A stretch of 64,000 nt of DNA from Alnus glutinosa (GCF_958979055.1 NC_084886.1:20022654-20086653), one strand, 5' to 3'. Positions 46,601 through 57,436 are shown, counted from the stretch's first letter. Program-made: numbers and translations. The notes: generated by a model not told the origin, from the letters alone.

Positions 46601-48776
46601 ATAGAAGTTTTGGATACTATTTTCTAGCTAGAGTTGAAATATATCAACCAGGAGGTAAGACATTTGTACATTTTATTTTCATCAAATTGGTCCTACATGG
46701 TTTGGGTAAAAATTGCTCACTACTCCTGAAATTAAAAAGATTTTTTTGGGGATACTGTGAATCCTGAAATGATCAGAATTGGTCACTATGCAAAAAACCA
46801 TTGAAATAAAAATAACTTCAATGATTAAAGCCATATATTAGTACTGGTTCTTTTCCAACAAGTTTCTTCTGCAGTGAAACTTGTAACAAAAACTGTATAT
46901 CGATCTGCTGTCTTAAAACTTTCTTGTCAGTATCTCTGTCTGAAAATTGTATATCAATCTGTGCTCTTGACACATTATCGTCGATATCTTTGTTGTGACT
47001 GCAATAGCAAATGATCATGCGTGCAAATTTTTATTCCAAGTGAATCCCCTCCTTCCAACCAGAAGAAAAGGGTATTAAAAGAGTGTATAATCTATAGTAT
47101 GATATCACAGTAAAATGGTGGAGCTGAGATTTTGTACATGGAGAACAGAGCACAAAACAAACCGCTGCAAAAGCGATAGTGATAAAAGAGGCATAAAGCC
47201 TAAATTGAGATCCCAAAGCCCTCAACATATATCTATATTAACACCCTGGCAATGTCTTTCGTAAACCCATGGGAATAGTTGTTGTCCATTCTTAAAGAGA
47301 ATATAACAATGTTAGAATTTCAAGCCACCAACTTGACACCCAGTTCTTAGTGCAGTATATAGCATGTAGCAGCGGCTTCCTAGATGATGATTCAAGTGAA
47401 GAGGTCTCTTAGGCAATTCTTCGAAGCATGTTAGTCCAATTGAGACAAACTTCATCTTTTGTTTTTGTTTTTGTATTTTTTTTTTTTTTTTTTTCGTTTT
47501 GTTTTGATGTGTATGGATGGGATGATCGATTTGTCTTTGAGATTGGGAGTGGTTTCTTCTCCCCTGAAACTGGCCTAGCCAGCTCATGACATATTGACTT
47601 CAATTACAGCTTTAAACCTCAGATTTCAATCACTGGTATTTTGGTTTTATGGTGTCATGTTATCTGGGTGTTTGTCCTCTTTCTTTTTTAAATATATCCG
47701 TCAAGGTAATGCGATAAAATGTAATAGATTTATATAAACTATCCCGGGACTCTCTTTCCTCAGTACATGTCTCTGGAATTTTAAAAATTTATTTTCTTAA
47801 TTTAAATTGTGTTGTCTTTGTTTGTCTTCATGGTTGATTCTTACTTTCTGATGTTTGTTTCTGTTATCTACTTTCAGACCTGTCCCACGTGTTCTCCTCT
47901 GTTGTCAGAGGCCTCAATTTCATTGATCATACCAGCGAACTTGGATGGAAAGAGTAGGCAAACCCTTTTCGCTTATTTCAGCAGCTTCTTTGAAAAGACT
48001 TACTTTAATTCAATCTGAATCTTGTTGGTCCAATATTGTTTTATGCAGATCTCAAAGGGTTCAGCCTATTGTAGTTGACCCGGCTACATACTTAGCCAGG
48101 AGGAGTCAAATTTTTCATGCTACAGAAAAGCGGCAAACACCTGATGCTTTCAAAGTATTCACAGGCAAAGTCTATTCTCTACAATAGCTATTTATGCAAC
48201 ATAAAATTACATTTATGGGTATACTTGTGGGAATGCTATATCCAACAATATTACTTTTCAGGTTCCCCATGGGTCATCCTGAGCCGGTCCTTTCTGGAAT
48301 TTTGTGTAGTTGGTTGGGATAACCTGCCCCGAACCCTTCTGATGTATTTTACCAACGTAGTTTTGTCCCAAGAAGGATATTTTCACTCTGTCATATGCAA
48401 CTCACCGGAGTTTATGAACACGACTGTGAACAATGATTTGAGATATATGATCTGGGATAATCCCCCCAAGATGGAACCCCACTTCCTCAATATCTCTGAT
48501 TTTGATCAAATGGTCCAAAGTGGAGCTGCTTTTGCAAGACAATTCCGCAGAGATGACCCTGTGCTGAACATGGTTGATGAAAAAATTCTCAAGCGCAGGC
48601 GTGATCGAGCTGCCCCAGGGGCATGGTGCTCTGGGCGGAAAAGCTGGTTGACGGATCCTTGTTCCCAATGGGGTGATGTCAATGTCTTCAAGCCTGGGCC
48701 TCAAGCAAAGAAGTTTGAAGAGTCCATGACGAGCCTTCTTGATGACTGGAGTTCACAGTCGAACCAGTGCAAATGA
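43662..48776 (+). CDS. Glycosyltransferase family 14 (core-2/I-branching type), 4 exons
   Basis: Exons 43662-44148, 47878-47953, 48049-48164 and 48262-48776 join in frame to 397 residues. Residues about 7-27 (WLFTLFIAALLSLLLLLLL) form a signal anchor, so it is a Golgi type II membrane protein. The catalytic domain follows, with FAYYIYGGRGDADRILRLL, HPRNHYLLHLAAEASDDER, GGWNWFVTLSALDYPLL, VVDPATYLARRSQIFHATEK, VILSRSF and the C-terminal GAWCSGRKSW. Arabidopsis members include GlcAT14 enzymes that add glucuronic acid to arabinogalactan proteins; that activity here is inferred from the family. Intron 3 has a GC donor (CAG/GCAAAG at 48165) and a normal acceptor; no GT alternative keeps the conserved FTGSPW junction. 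Intron 1 is 3.7 kb. Confidence 0.94.
44149..47877 (+). other. Intron 1 of GT14
   Basis: T-rich intron of 3.7 kb starting GTATGC. I find no coding segment or clear transposon. Around 46885-46965 the phrase AACTGTATATCGATCTG and a near-copy (AATTGTATATCAATCTG) form a short direct repeat. Confidence 0.7.
48165..48166 (+). promoter_or_regulatory. GC splice donor of GT14 intron 3
   Basis: The exon ends ACAG and the intron starts GCAAAG. It pairs with the acceptor TTTTCAG before 48262. GC-AG introns are a known minority class spliced by the normal spliceosome. Confidence 0.85.
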
Positions 48777-49547
48777 AGGTACTTGAGTTAAAGAGAGAGC
48801 TTTTGAGGTAAGGTGCAATTTGTTTGCATCTGAATTCATGACTGGTCTGAAGGACTGCCATCAGTTGAGATACATTCTTTAGACACTGAGCCTTATTTGT
48901 TGGAGGTTCTACGTCCACAGCCTTTACTAATGTTTATAACAGGGCATAGATGAAGGGAAGCAAGTGAATTCACTTGAGGTTTTAGGCGGTATTGTAGCTT
49001 GGGGGCGATTATTTATTATAGAGCCATCAAGTCTTTCAATCAATGAGAGGATCTCCCTCTTTGTGCTGCCATTTGCATTTTGTTGTATGTTCTACCCGTC
49101 ATCACATTGTATTAGGCACTTTTTTGAATGCTAGAAGTTCATTCTTTAAATTCCAATTTATTGTATCGTTTTCTTGGCCCGCCCTCCCTCCCTCCCGCGT
49201 TGCAGGGCTGCAATTCCCTCAATCTTGGCCATTCATTCTAAATGAACGGTTTGGGTAAGAATTGAGCCAGTAAGCACTAATTATTATTATTATTATTATT
49301 TTTTTTTAAAAAAAACCTAGTAAAGTTAAGGGGTGGCTGACTACTCTCGTCTTTTGATGAAGTGTTGGCCGCCCCAAGGGGTGGATTGGGATAAGCTGAC
49401 CATCCCCTCACTTTTAAGCCATCTATGTGGGTGTTCAACCATACCCTCAACTTTTGAGAGGGTAGTCGGCTATTGTAAGCTACCCTTTTAGGATGCTGTC
49501 CGCTCTCAAGCCACTATGATTGAGGGGGGACGACTCCAATTACTTCC
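48777..49547. other. GT14 3' region and intergenic
   Basis: The first 300 bp are probably 3' UTR. From about 49270 there is an ATT microsatellite, then GGGGTGGCTG and CCACCCC-like blocks (49330-49530) of the same style as the hairpin at 41100. No gene is seen. Confidence 0.45.
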
Positions 49548-49550
49548 TTA

Positions 49551-50335
49551 GGCCATCTCCAGCAGTTGGAGTTAAAATAGCTACTCAAAAAGTATAAATC
49601 TCTACTTGAGCCACTGGCTATATTAAAAACACCCCAACAATAATCTCTATCCCACTCTTCATTTTCTTAAAATATTGTTTTTTAATATTTTTCTTTAATA
49701 TTTTTTTTTTTTTTTTAATTTTTTTTTTCACTTCTCCCTCTTCCTCTCCGCTCTCCCCAACCCCAACCCATCTCATTTCTTGAGCTGATGAGGATCGGCA
49801 ATGAGGAACCAAAACCTGGACGAGTCGAGGATCTGGCGGGCCCTGGCAGTGACGATGCAGAGATCGGATCCGACGGTGACGGCGTAGTCGACGGAGGCGT
49901 GGATTTTGGTGTGGGGGAGGAAGGTAACAACGTGCTGGAGGTCGAGCATCTCGCCCTGAAGCTTGTCGGGCTTGGTGTCGACGAGGACGAGCTCATCGGC
50001 GAGGTCTTGGGTGAGAATGACGACGTTGCTGGGGACGGAGGAAAGAAGGGCAGCAGCAGTGAAGGAGAGGGAAGGGGTTGGTGGTGTTGATCGAGAGGGG
50101 CGGAGGGTTTCGTTGGGCATCAGGACCGGGAGGGACGAAGAGAGAGAGTGGGAGATTGAGAAAATATGCATAAAAAATGCTTGTAGTGTTGGACAGTGAA
50201 TAGCCATTATTGGTTATTTACTGTTCACTGTTAAGAAAAAATGGTTAAAGTAGCTAATTTGCTGGAGAAGTACAAAGGCTTAAAATAATTAAATTTGACT
50301 TTTTAACTAAAGTAAAGTTTCTGCTGGAGATGGCC
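49551..50335. mobile_element. Small PIF/Harbinger-type element carrying a lactate dehydrogenase fragment
   Basis: The perfect 15-bp ends GGCCATCTCCAGCAG and CTGCTGGAGATGGCC are flanked by TTA on both sides (49548-49550; 50336-50338), the usual PIF/Harbinger duplication. At 785 bp it is too short for a transposase. Its centre is a GC-rich coding fragment similar to plant L-lactate dehydrogenase on the minus strand. That makes it a Pack-type (gene-capturing) element rather than an ordinary Tourist MITE. It lies between the GT14 and PPR genes. Confidence 0.85.
49830..50024 (-). pseudogene. L-lactate dehydrogenase fragment inside the Harbinger-type element
   Basis: Within a frame open from 50207 to 49773 on the minus strand, residues 62-126 read VILTQDLADELVLVDTKPDK, LQGEMLDLQH, FLPHTKIHASVDYAVT and GSDLCIVTARARQI. 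This is the NAD-binding region of plant L-lactate dehydrogenase just after the GxGxxG glycine motif. That motif, the catalytic His and the substrate-binding part are absent. Flanking residues do not match the enzyme. The frame is still open across the fragment, but it cannot make an active enzyme. Confidence 0.8.
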
Positions 50336-50338
50336 TTA

Positions 50339-50771
50339 GGGGTAGCCGGCCACCTTACCTCTTAACTTTTCTTTCTTGTTTTTAATGATTATGTGGCTCA
50401 GTCTAGGCTGTTCATTTTGAATGAATGACCTAGATTAAGAGAATTGCACAAGACCTCAATCCCTCTTGAGCCACTCAAACTGACATTGGTTTTTCACTTC
50501 TAGAAAACGAGTTGCAGAAGCATCTATTGCACTAAATGACATCATGCATTCATACCATCTCCTAAACGGAATTATTGTCATCAGCTGGATTACATAAGCA
50601 GATGCAATGAGTTTGGTGAACCAAGTGGTCTCACAATTTTGCTTTATACTTGGAAATTATCAGTCAGAGCCCAAATGACTTAAATGGCCAAGGGAGGGAC
50701 AGAAAGCCCTGCGCTTCCCATATACTTTCCCTCTGCCTAAACAAACTCTGAGAAATCTCGTTGTTTCTCAA
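50339..50771. other. Upstream region of the PPR gene
   Basis: A GGGTAGCCGGCCACC palindrome follows the transposon. The rest is unique DNA that must hold the PPR promoter and leader; there is no clear TATA box. No gene is seen. Confidence 0.45.
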
Positions 50772-52319
50772 ATGGGTCTCACACAGTTACTCAATTTCCT
50801 ACAAAAAGCATCCAAAAATAGAAGACCCATCAATCGCTTGCCTAATATTTCTTGTAAACCAACAACTCAAACTGTTCCTCTTAGATCGTTTGCCTCTACG
50901 ATTAAAAACCCATTTGAGACCAATGACAAGAACGTAGATGTTATGGTAAGCGACGGAGTTCTTGAAGCCGCTGAAAGCATTTGTAAAATAGTATCAAAAA
51001 GCTCTGGCTCTTCTGTAGAGGCCTCCCTCGCTCGCGCTTCGATTGAGGTATCGCCGGTGCTGGTTGTGGAGGTCTTGAAGAAGCTGGGCAATGCGGGTGC
51101 TCTTGCACTATCTTTCTTCAAGTGGGCTGAGAAGCAAAAGGGGTTTAAGTATAGTACTGAGAGTTATAATGCTTTGATTGAGGCTCTGGGTAAGATAAAA
51201 CAGTTCAAGCTGATATGGGATTTGGTGAGTGACATGAAGCGTAAAGGGCAGTTGAGTAAAGAGACTTTTGCCTTGATTGTGCGGAGATATGCGAGAGCGA
51301 GGATGGTTAAAGAAGCCATAGAGGCGTTTGAGAAGATGGAGAAGTTTGGAATGAAGTTGGAAGTGTCGGATTACAACAGATTGATTGATACTTTGAGCAA
51401 GTCAAGACATGCAGAGAAAGCCCAAGAGGTGTTTGATAAAATGAAGAAGAGAAGGTTCGCCCCGGATATCAAGTCATACACAATTTTGTTGGAGGGATGG
51501 GGTCAAGAACAGAATTTGTTGAGGTTGAATGAGGTTTATAGGGAGATGAGGGACGAAGGGTTTGAGCCGGATGTGGTGACTTATGGTATAATTATCAATG
51601 CGCATTGCAAGGCCAGGAAGTATGATGAAGCAATTGAGTTGTTTCGTGAAATGGAAGCAAAAAACTGCAAGCCAAGCCCTCATGTATTTTGTACATTGAT
51701 TAATGGTTTGGGTTCTGAGAGGAGGTTGAGTGAAGCAGTCGAGTTTTTTGAACGATCTAAGGCTTGTGGTTTTGCACCGGAGGCGCCCACTTACAATGCT
51801 CTCGTGGGGGCTTACTGTTGGTCGGTGCGGATGTATGATGCGTATAGGGTGGTTGATGAGATGAGAAAATGTGGAGTCGGTCCGAATTCTCGAACATATG
51901 ATATCGTTTTACATCACTTGATAAAGTCTCGCAGAACCAAAGAAGCTTTCACAATTTTCCAGAGAATGAGTAGCGAACCTGGCTGTGAACCAACCGTGGG
52001 TACATACGAGATCATTGTTAGGATGTTCTGTAAGGAAGAGCGAGTGGACATGGCAATGAGGGTTTGGGATCAGATGAAGGCCAAGGGAGTCCTACCTGGA
52101 ATGCACATGTTCTCTACATTGATCAACAGCTTGTGCCGCGAGAACAAACTAGATGATGCTTGCAAATACTTTGATGAGATGTTGGATGTGGGTATTCGGC
52201 CTCCAGCACAGTTGTTTAGCAATCTGAAACAAGCTCTTCTTGACGAGGGGAAGAAGGATACTGTTCTCATTTTGTCTCAGAAGATTGATAAACTACGAAA
52301 AACGGCGTTAGTAGGGTGA
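50772..52319 (+). CDS. Mitochondrial P-class pentatricopeptide repeat protein, intronless
   Basis: A complete single exon of 515 residues. The first about 45 residues are rich in Arg, Ser and Thr and lack acids (NRRPINRLPN), fitting a mitochondrial presequence. From about residue 126 (YNALIEALGKIKQFKLIWDL) to the end run roughly ten P-type 35-residue repeats, for example YNRLIDTLSKSRHAEKAQEV, YTILLEGWGQEQNLLRLNEV and YGIIINAHCKARKYDEAIEL. No E or DYW domain follows, so a role in organelle RNA stability, splicing or translation is more likely than editing; the RNA target is unknown. It appears to correspond to Arabidopsis At1g71060, whose neighbours are GT14 and EAF genes as here. Confidence 0.93.
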   Translation: MGLTQLLNFLQKASKNRRPINRLPNISCKPTTQTVPLRSFASTIKNPFETNDKNVDVMVSDGVLEAAESICKIVSKSSGSSVEASLARASIEVSPVLVVEVLKKLGNAGALALSFFKWAEKQKGFKYSTESYNALIEALGKIKQFKLIWDLVSDMKRKGQLSKETFALIVRRYARARMVKEAIEAFEKMEKFGMKLEVSDYNRLIDTLSKSRHAEKAQEVFDKMKKRRFAPDIKSYTILLEGWGQEQNLLRLNEVYREMRDEGFEPDVVTYGIIINAHCKARKYDEAIELFREMEAKNCKPSPHVFCTLINGLGSERRLSEAVEFFERSKACGFAPEAPTYNALVGAYCWSVRMYDAYRVVDEMRKCGVGPNSRTYDIVLHHLIKSRRTKEAFTIFQRMSSEPGCEPTVGTYEIIVRMFCKEERVDMAMRVWDQMKAKGVLPGMHMFSTLINSLCRENKLDDACKYFDEMLDVGIRPPAQLFSNLKQALLDEGKKDTVLILSQKIDKLRKTALVG

Positions 52320-52712
52320 GGCGATTGCAAGATTACACAACTCATCGGCTGGATTCAGAGGATCTAGTTTGCCAATCGATATTGCTTTCCATATGTATTT
52401 ACTATGAACCTATTTTTGAAGGTTCTTTAATTATAAAATTTTTGGATCAAGTAAGTGTCTGTTCAGTTAAATAAATCTCTTCAACCAAAGAGAACCTGAA
52501 AAGAAAAGTAAAAGAAATTAAATTCACAAGAAATGAAACCGAGCTTGATTTCTGAAGTCATATTTCCACGCTCTTCTCAACAGCATCGCTTGATTTACAT
52601 CAGATACACAGAAAAGAGGTCCAATCTGGGAAACCAGACAGCTCAATACAAGAAGTAATATACCAATCTGTAAATCCAGAATGAAATAGAGAAGACAAAG
52701 CTACCAAGAACA
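52320..52712. other. Shared 3' spacer of two convergent genes
   Basis: The 393 bp between the stop codons of the PPR gene (+) and the fasciclin-like gene (-). It must contain both 3' UTRs, so the transcripts may overlap. No other feature is seen. Confidence 0.6.
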
Positions 52713-53888
52713 CTACGAACTAATGAAATTAAAAGTAGAAAAGTGGACGTGTCCTGTGGGGTTATCCTCAAAACTATTACCAGATGAAGATGGAGATTTC
52801 CCTTGTACTTCTGCTTGTGTAAAATCCGCCACCGGCTCTGTTTGCGGTGGCTCCTGATACGGATAATCCTCTCCTGGATCTATTTGCAGTGACTCTGTTT
52901 GCTCTTCTTGCTCTGCTGGAGGTCCGGGCGCCTCAAGAATGCCACGAACGCCATGAACAACAAGCCAGTCGCTGAAATACATGTCAGGGTAGATAACTGG
53001 AACATCATTGAGCTCCAATATGCCAGGGTACCCGGTGACATTGATCGTAAAACCCTCCAAATATGTCCTTAAAACCGTCCCATCCTCCATATTCACCAGA
53101 TCACCCCACAGAAGCCTGCAAGGCAAAACATACCGATGAAAGATCGACGGTGAACACTCACTGAAACTGCCCAAACGATTCTTTATCACTTCATCGGCCG
53201 GAGCGAAGACCGTCAGCTTAGTCGACTTTTCTTGAAACCCAAGTAACTGCATTTGAAGAAACGAGGCCATAACAGAGTACCCATTGGACCTCATCATCGC
53301 GCTGGCTTCCTGGAACGAAGAAACCACCCCAGCATTTGGCATGGAGGCTGCGCAATATTCAAGATCGGCGGCATGGCTCCAGAGGGGCTCCGAAGTACGA
53401 AAAAGGGGGTCAAAGAACTCCTCGATCCCAAAGATTATCAAAGACCCGTCAGCGTATATGGGCGACCGGTTGACCGTGACGTTGTTTAAGGAGACGTATT
53501 CATCGGGTGGCGACGTGGTGACGACGAGCGAGCGACCCTCGAGCAGGGTTGAGATCTTAGCGCCGAAGGGGAGGGACTTGAAGCTGTGGAAGGAGAAAGC
53601 GAGGGGGAGGAGGTGGTACTGGAGCAGAGAGAGCGAGGGCGGAGGCGAGCGAACAAAGGCGGCGTTGGAGGGAGCGAATATGGTGAGAGAGGGCAATCCT
53701 TCCGTAGACTGTGGGGCCAGGGTTCGGGAGGAAAGCTTTAGAGTTAGAGCCATGGAGGAGTACTGGCCGGAATCAGAGAGGATTCTGGCGGATTTGAGGA
53801 TGGGATCGGAGGCGAGAGAGAAGTGCGTGAGGAGGAGGAGTAGAAAGACAATGAGGAGTGAGGAAGCCATTGACGGAGCTTTATCCAA
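52713..53888 (-). CDS. Fasciclin-like arabinogalactan protein (FLA21-like)
   Basis: A single-exon frame of 391 residues. Two starts are possible; Met7 (MASSLLIVFLLLLLTHFSLA) gives the cleaner signal peptide, so translation may begin 18 bases further in. After the signal peptide, DPILKSARILSDSGQYSSMA opens the first FAS1 domain, with LTIFAPSNAAF and a conserved LPF segment; a second FAS1 domain (about residues 190-315) contains SVMASFLQMQLLGF and LTVFAPADEVI, HRYVLPC. The tail from about 330 is Pro/Glu/Gln-rich and ends without a hydrophobic stretch, so no GPI anchor is expected. Such proteins act at the cell wall in adhesion. The N-glycosylation sequons are NVT and NRS. Confidence 0.92.
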   Translation of the reverse strand: MDKAPSMASSLLIVFLLLLLTHFSLASDPILKSARILSDSGQYSSMALTLKLSSRTLAPQSTEGLPSLTIFAPSNAAFVRSPPPSLSLLQYHLLPLAFSFHSFKSLPFGAKISTLLEGRSLVVTTSPPDEYVSLNNVTVNRSPIYADGSLIIFGIEEFFDPLFRTSEPLWSHAADLEYCAASMPNAGVVSSFQEASAMMRSNGYSVMASFLQMQLLGFQEKSTKLTVFAPADEVIKNRLGSFSECSPSIFHRYVLPCRLLWGDLVNMEDGTVLRTYLEGFTINVTGYPGILELNDVPVIYPDMYFSDWLVVHGVRGILEAPGPPAEQEEQTESLQIDPGEDYPYQEPPQTEPVADFTQAEVQGKSPSSSGNSFEDNPTGHVHFSTFNFISS

Positions 53889-55013
53889 ACATTTCTGTGA
53901 AAAGTGCCGTGCGAGTGAGCTCTTTATTTTGAGGGAGGGTTTTTGGGGGGAATGGCTGACACGTGGTGGAATGGGTGACTGGGTGTTAGTTAAGGTGGGC
54001 TCGTTAGGCAGTTATGCTCAAAGGACGGGAATGCCCCTGGTGCACATAGTGGTGGTGTTCACTGTTCTGAACTCTGATGCATATGGTATGGTGGGTTTGG
54101 TATGGTTTTTTAGAAGGGTAATTTAGTCTCTTGAAATTTAAGCAGTTTTTTATTTTATTTTATTTTAATCTTGAAATTTAGGCATTGAAAAGCCTGTGGA
54201 AAGGGCCCATTTGACTGAATTTATATTATTTTGAGCTTTTTTTTTTTTTTTTTTAGATAGGTTATTTACGTAGCTCTAACACAACAATGCTGATGTATCC
54301 AGTAATTTTTTTTTTAAAAAAAAAATTAAAATACTAAATATATCAATATTATTGTGTAATTATTATGTAAAATTATTGTGCAGCTACCATATCTCTTTCT
54401 TTTTACTGTTTCAGGCTTTTCTTTTCTTACAAGATTTTTGCCTACCAGCAAATTCTTCCTGTGGTTAATAGTTATGTTATTGACAGTTCATTACTATGGC
54501 ATGCACTTCAATTTAGGCTGTGATTTGTGTAATCTAGTCTAGTTATAAAGATAGGAGTCTAAAGTTGTAATTTGATCAATAATACATCACTATTAATGCA
54601 ACAACTCGCTCTAAGTAGTATGATATTGTCCGCTTTAACCTAAGCTTACATGGTTTTGTTCTTGAGTTTTATCCCTAAAGGCCTCATACCATTTATAGAA
54701 AGCATACTCTGTATAAGCACATCTATTTCACACATTGGGATGCCACAATTAATGTGTATGTTGTGATGGTAAGAGAATTATAAATGTAACTAGAAAAACT
54801 TAACAGATTATGGTAAGTACTATGAAAATACAGAGTAATTTTAAGAGCATCTCATGTGTTACTTTTGTGACCGTCCAAAAATAAGATGGCTTTTAATAAT
54901 GATAATTTTGAAAGTACTTTATTTTTTGTGAGACACAAAATTGACATGAGATGAACTTTTTGAAATTATTCAAACACGTACATAACATTTAATTAATTAA
55001 TAGGCTAATTAAG
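53889..55013. other. FLA upstream region and intergenic
   Basis: The first few hundred bases should include the FLA promoter. The rest is AT-rich. The sequence downstream of 54300 has A/T runs but no transposon or gene that I recognise. Confidence 0.5.
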
Positions 55014-56363
55014 CTAATGATAATAAAATCGAACGGCAAAAATCTTGTCAGCAAGTTGGTGTGCGAAATCGTCACCGGAGCTGTCACTTTGATTAGGACA
55101 ACAACGCGCATCGTATGGATAGTAAGGCGGGTTTTCGCTCATGGAAGGATTGTAATATGCGGGTGGGGTATCATACCATGGATCGTCACGGCTGGCTGCT
55201 GGATAGATAGAATACGAAAGTTGATACGGCGGCTGAACGGACGTCGACGTGTCTTGAAGAACCGCTTCATTACTCGGTTGAGCCACTTGATGTGGCGGCG
55301 TTTCGTCAGCGCCATTAATGTTGTCGTTAGAGTCTGGCTGCTGCTCACGTTTCTCCTCGGTATCGACATGAATTTCCTTTTCTTCTACTACTTGAGTATT
55401 GGATGAGTCGACTTGAGCGGCATTGCTAGGTTGAGTTGCTTTGGCTTCTTCGGTGCCTCTGCTTTTCGACTCTCGTTTCTTTTCTTGACTTGTAAAACAT
55501 ACAAGCAAGTCTGAAAGAAGAAACAACTTTGTCCAATGAATTTACCTAAATTGGATAAATGTAAATTTTAAATAAAAATTAATATCAATAATCTTTCAAT
55601 TTAATTAATGTGCCCTATAAATTTATCACTGGGAGTACAATGTCTCCCGTCTATTAACAATTTCCGTTAACTAAAACGGTAAGCGCATCACGTGACTCGC
55701 ATGTGATGTATAGGTGTTATATGTTTCGTTTTGTGCAAAGTATTTGGTATTTTATTTTAAAAGTAACCTAATGCGAGTTGCATATCAAAACTCTTTTTTT
55801 TTTTCTTTTATTTTTAACGAAAAGCATTTTTCAATAATTTAAAAACAAAAGGTGTGTTACAACATTTTATCAAAGAGAAATCTAGTTTTGTTTGATAAAA
55901 CTTTTTGTTTTTTCTTTTTAAAATAAAAAAGTTAACAAATAACTCAAAAAACAAATTTTTCATAAAACACTCAAAATCAATTTCACTTTTATGTTATATC
56001 AAAACTTTTTTTTTTTTAAAAAAAAATAAAAAATAAAAAATTCTAAAAGCCTTAAGAGACAAAACTACCTTTTTGATATAAGCTAGAAACCCTAATTACG
56101 AAGACAACTTGGACATGGCCTTTGTTGAATGTTTGTTTTTTTGTTTTTTTTTTTTTGTTTTATTATTTATCTACAAATGCACGGACAGAGAACATACCAA
56201 AAAACTAATTAAAGAGCGATTTGTTCTTGTTTGTTTGTTTTTATTTATTATTTTATTTTAGACATATGGTTGGAGAGTGGTATGATTAAAAAGAAAAAAG
56301 AAAAAAATAAATAAAAGGTTTTTAGTTCATACCATGTAAGCGGCGCCCAAAACCTCGTGCCAT
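55014..56363 (-). CDS. Unrecognised Pro/Tyr-rich two-exon protein
   Basis: Exon 1 is 56363-56333 (ATG at 56363, giving MARGFGRRLH) and exon 2 is 55510-55014, joined by a GT-AG intron of 822 bp. The product is 175 residues. I chose this ATG because a stop lies upstream in frame and because the join continues DLLVCFTSQEKKR without a break. A basic start is followed by a Glu/Gln/Ser-rich acidic region (VVEEKEIHVDTEEKREQQ), then a tyrosine/proline segment (WYDTPPAYYNPSMSE, NPPYYPYDARC). I see no signal peptide, membrane segment or known domain. A TATA box sits 128-137 bp upstream. It might be a lineage-specific protein; function is unknown. Confidence 0.65.
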
Positions 56364-56490
56364 AGCTTCATTAGGTTGAGGTGAAGAACATCTTCTTTTA
56401 TCGTCGTTTGTACTACAATTTCCAATATAGTTTTATAGCAAAAGAAACCCTAAATTTCTGTTCTAGCTAGGACTGCAAAGCCCCTCGACG

Positions 56491-56500
56491 CTATTTATAG
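56491..56500 (-). promoter_or_regulatory. TATA box of the Pro/Tyr-rich gene
   Basis: The minus strand reads CTATAAATAG, 128-137 bp before the ATG at 56363. A leader of about 100 nt would follow, containing the sequence GTTTCTTTTGC. The match to the plant TATA consensus is good. Confidence 0.65.
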
Positions 56501-56540
56501 AGGCTACATACATGACTCACGATTAACCAAAAAAGGTAGA

Positions 56541-56810
56541 GCTTGTTTGGCAAATGGTAGTAATCGTGAAATATTTGTTTAAATAGTAGTATAAAGTGAT
56601 TGATAGGATATAAAGTATAAAAAAGTTTAGAATTATTTTATAGAAAAGTGAAAAGATTTTGTTTTGTAGTGAATTTTTTATTAAGGTAATAATAAAAAAT
56701 TATTGATACGATATAAAAAATGAAAAAAAAAAAGAGAATGATTTTTATTTGATTTTTTTGAGAGAAGTGTAAAAAATAAAGGGGGAGTGAGAGTTGTTTG
56801 CCAAACAAGC
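56541..56810. mobile_element. MITE copy A, GCTTGTTTGGCAAA ends
   Basis: Ends GCTTGTTTGGCAAA and TTTGCCAAACAAGC are perfect inverted repeats. The interior carries GTGATTGATAGGATATAAAG and a second similar block, also seen in copies B and C. The ends resemble hAT elements, but no clear 8-bp duplication is visible. It lies just upstream of the TATA box at 56491. Confidence 0.75.
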
Positions 56811-57436
56811 TTGTAACTTTTGTGTCAAAGTCCACTAAAGTGGGCCTTTTTCGATTTTTATTTTACATGAAATTCCTTCAAGACAGTTATTTCGTATGCT
56901 AATTCTTATCGGTTATTGTGCAAAGCAATCTTTTCATACAAATTAGGTAAGATTTTGACTTCACTGGAGGACATGACTCCAAAGAATTGTTTGCACTCAA
57001 AGTAATTCTAACCTTAGACTTGATGGGATGCCGCTAACACTAAGACCCTTATCACTTGAGCGTACCCTTAGGTTTCGTATGTTGAATCTTATTTACACCA
57101 TTAAATCAACTTTAGAAATAAAAAGGAATGGAAATTTTAATAAAAACATATATATTAGAAGAATGAAAACATGTTTCTTTCAAGTATTTATTGTTTCTTT
57201 GTCCTCATTTTTCTCAAATAATTTGAGCAAGGAGATTGCTAGAGTGACCACAATGTCCTTTATACTTATTTTACATTGAATAAAGTTTTCTTTTAAAAGG
57301 GGTTAGAAGATATTTTTTGACCCACTCTAATAAATTGACATATATTGTGAGAATCATGTTATATTAAAAATGTATATAAGAATCAGATGCTTTAATAACT
57401 AGCATGGGCCAGCCCCCACCCTCCATTTCGTTAGGA

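Noticed and set aside
53284..54126. 280-codon open frame on the plus strand over the fasciclin-like gene
   Set aside because: It is antisense to a clear coding gene and has no recognisable domain. The GC-rich codon use of the real gene keeps the opposite strand open.
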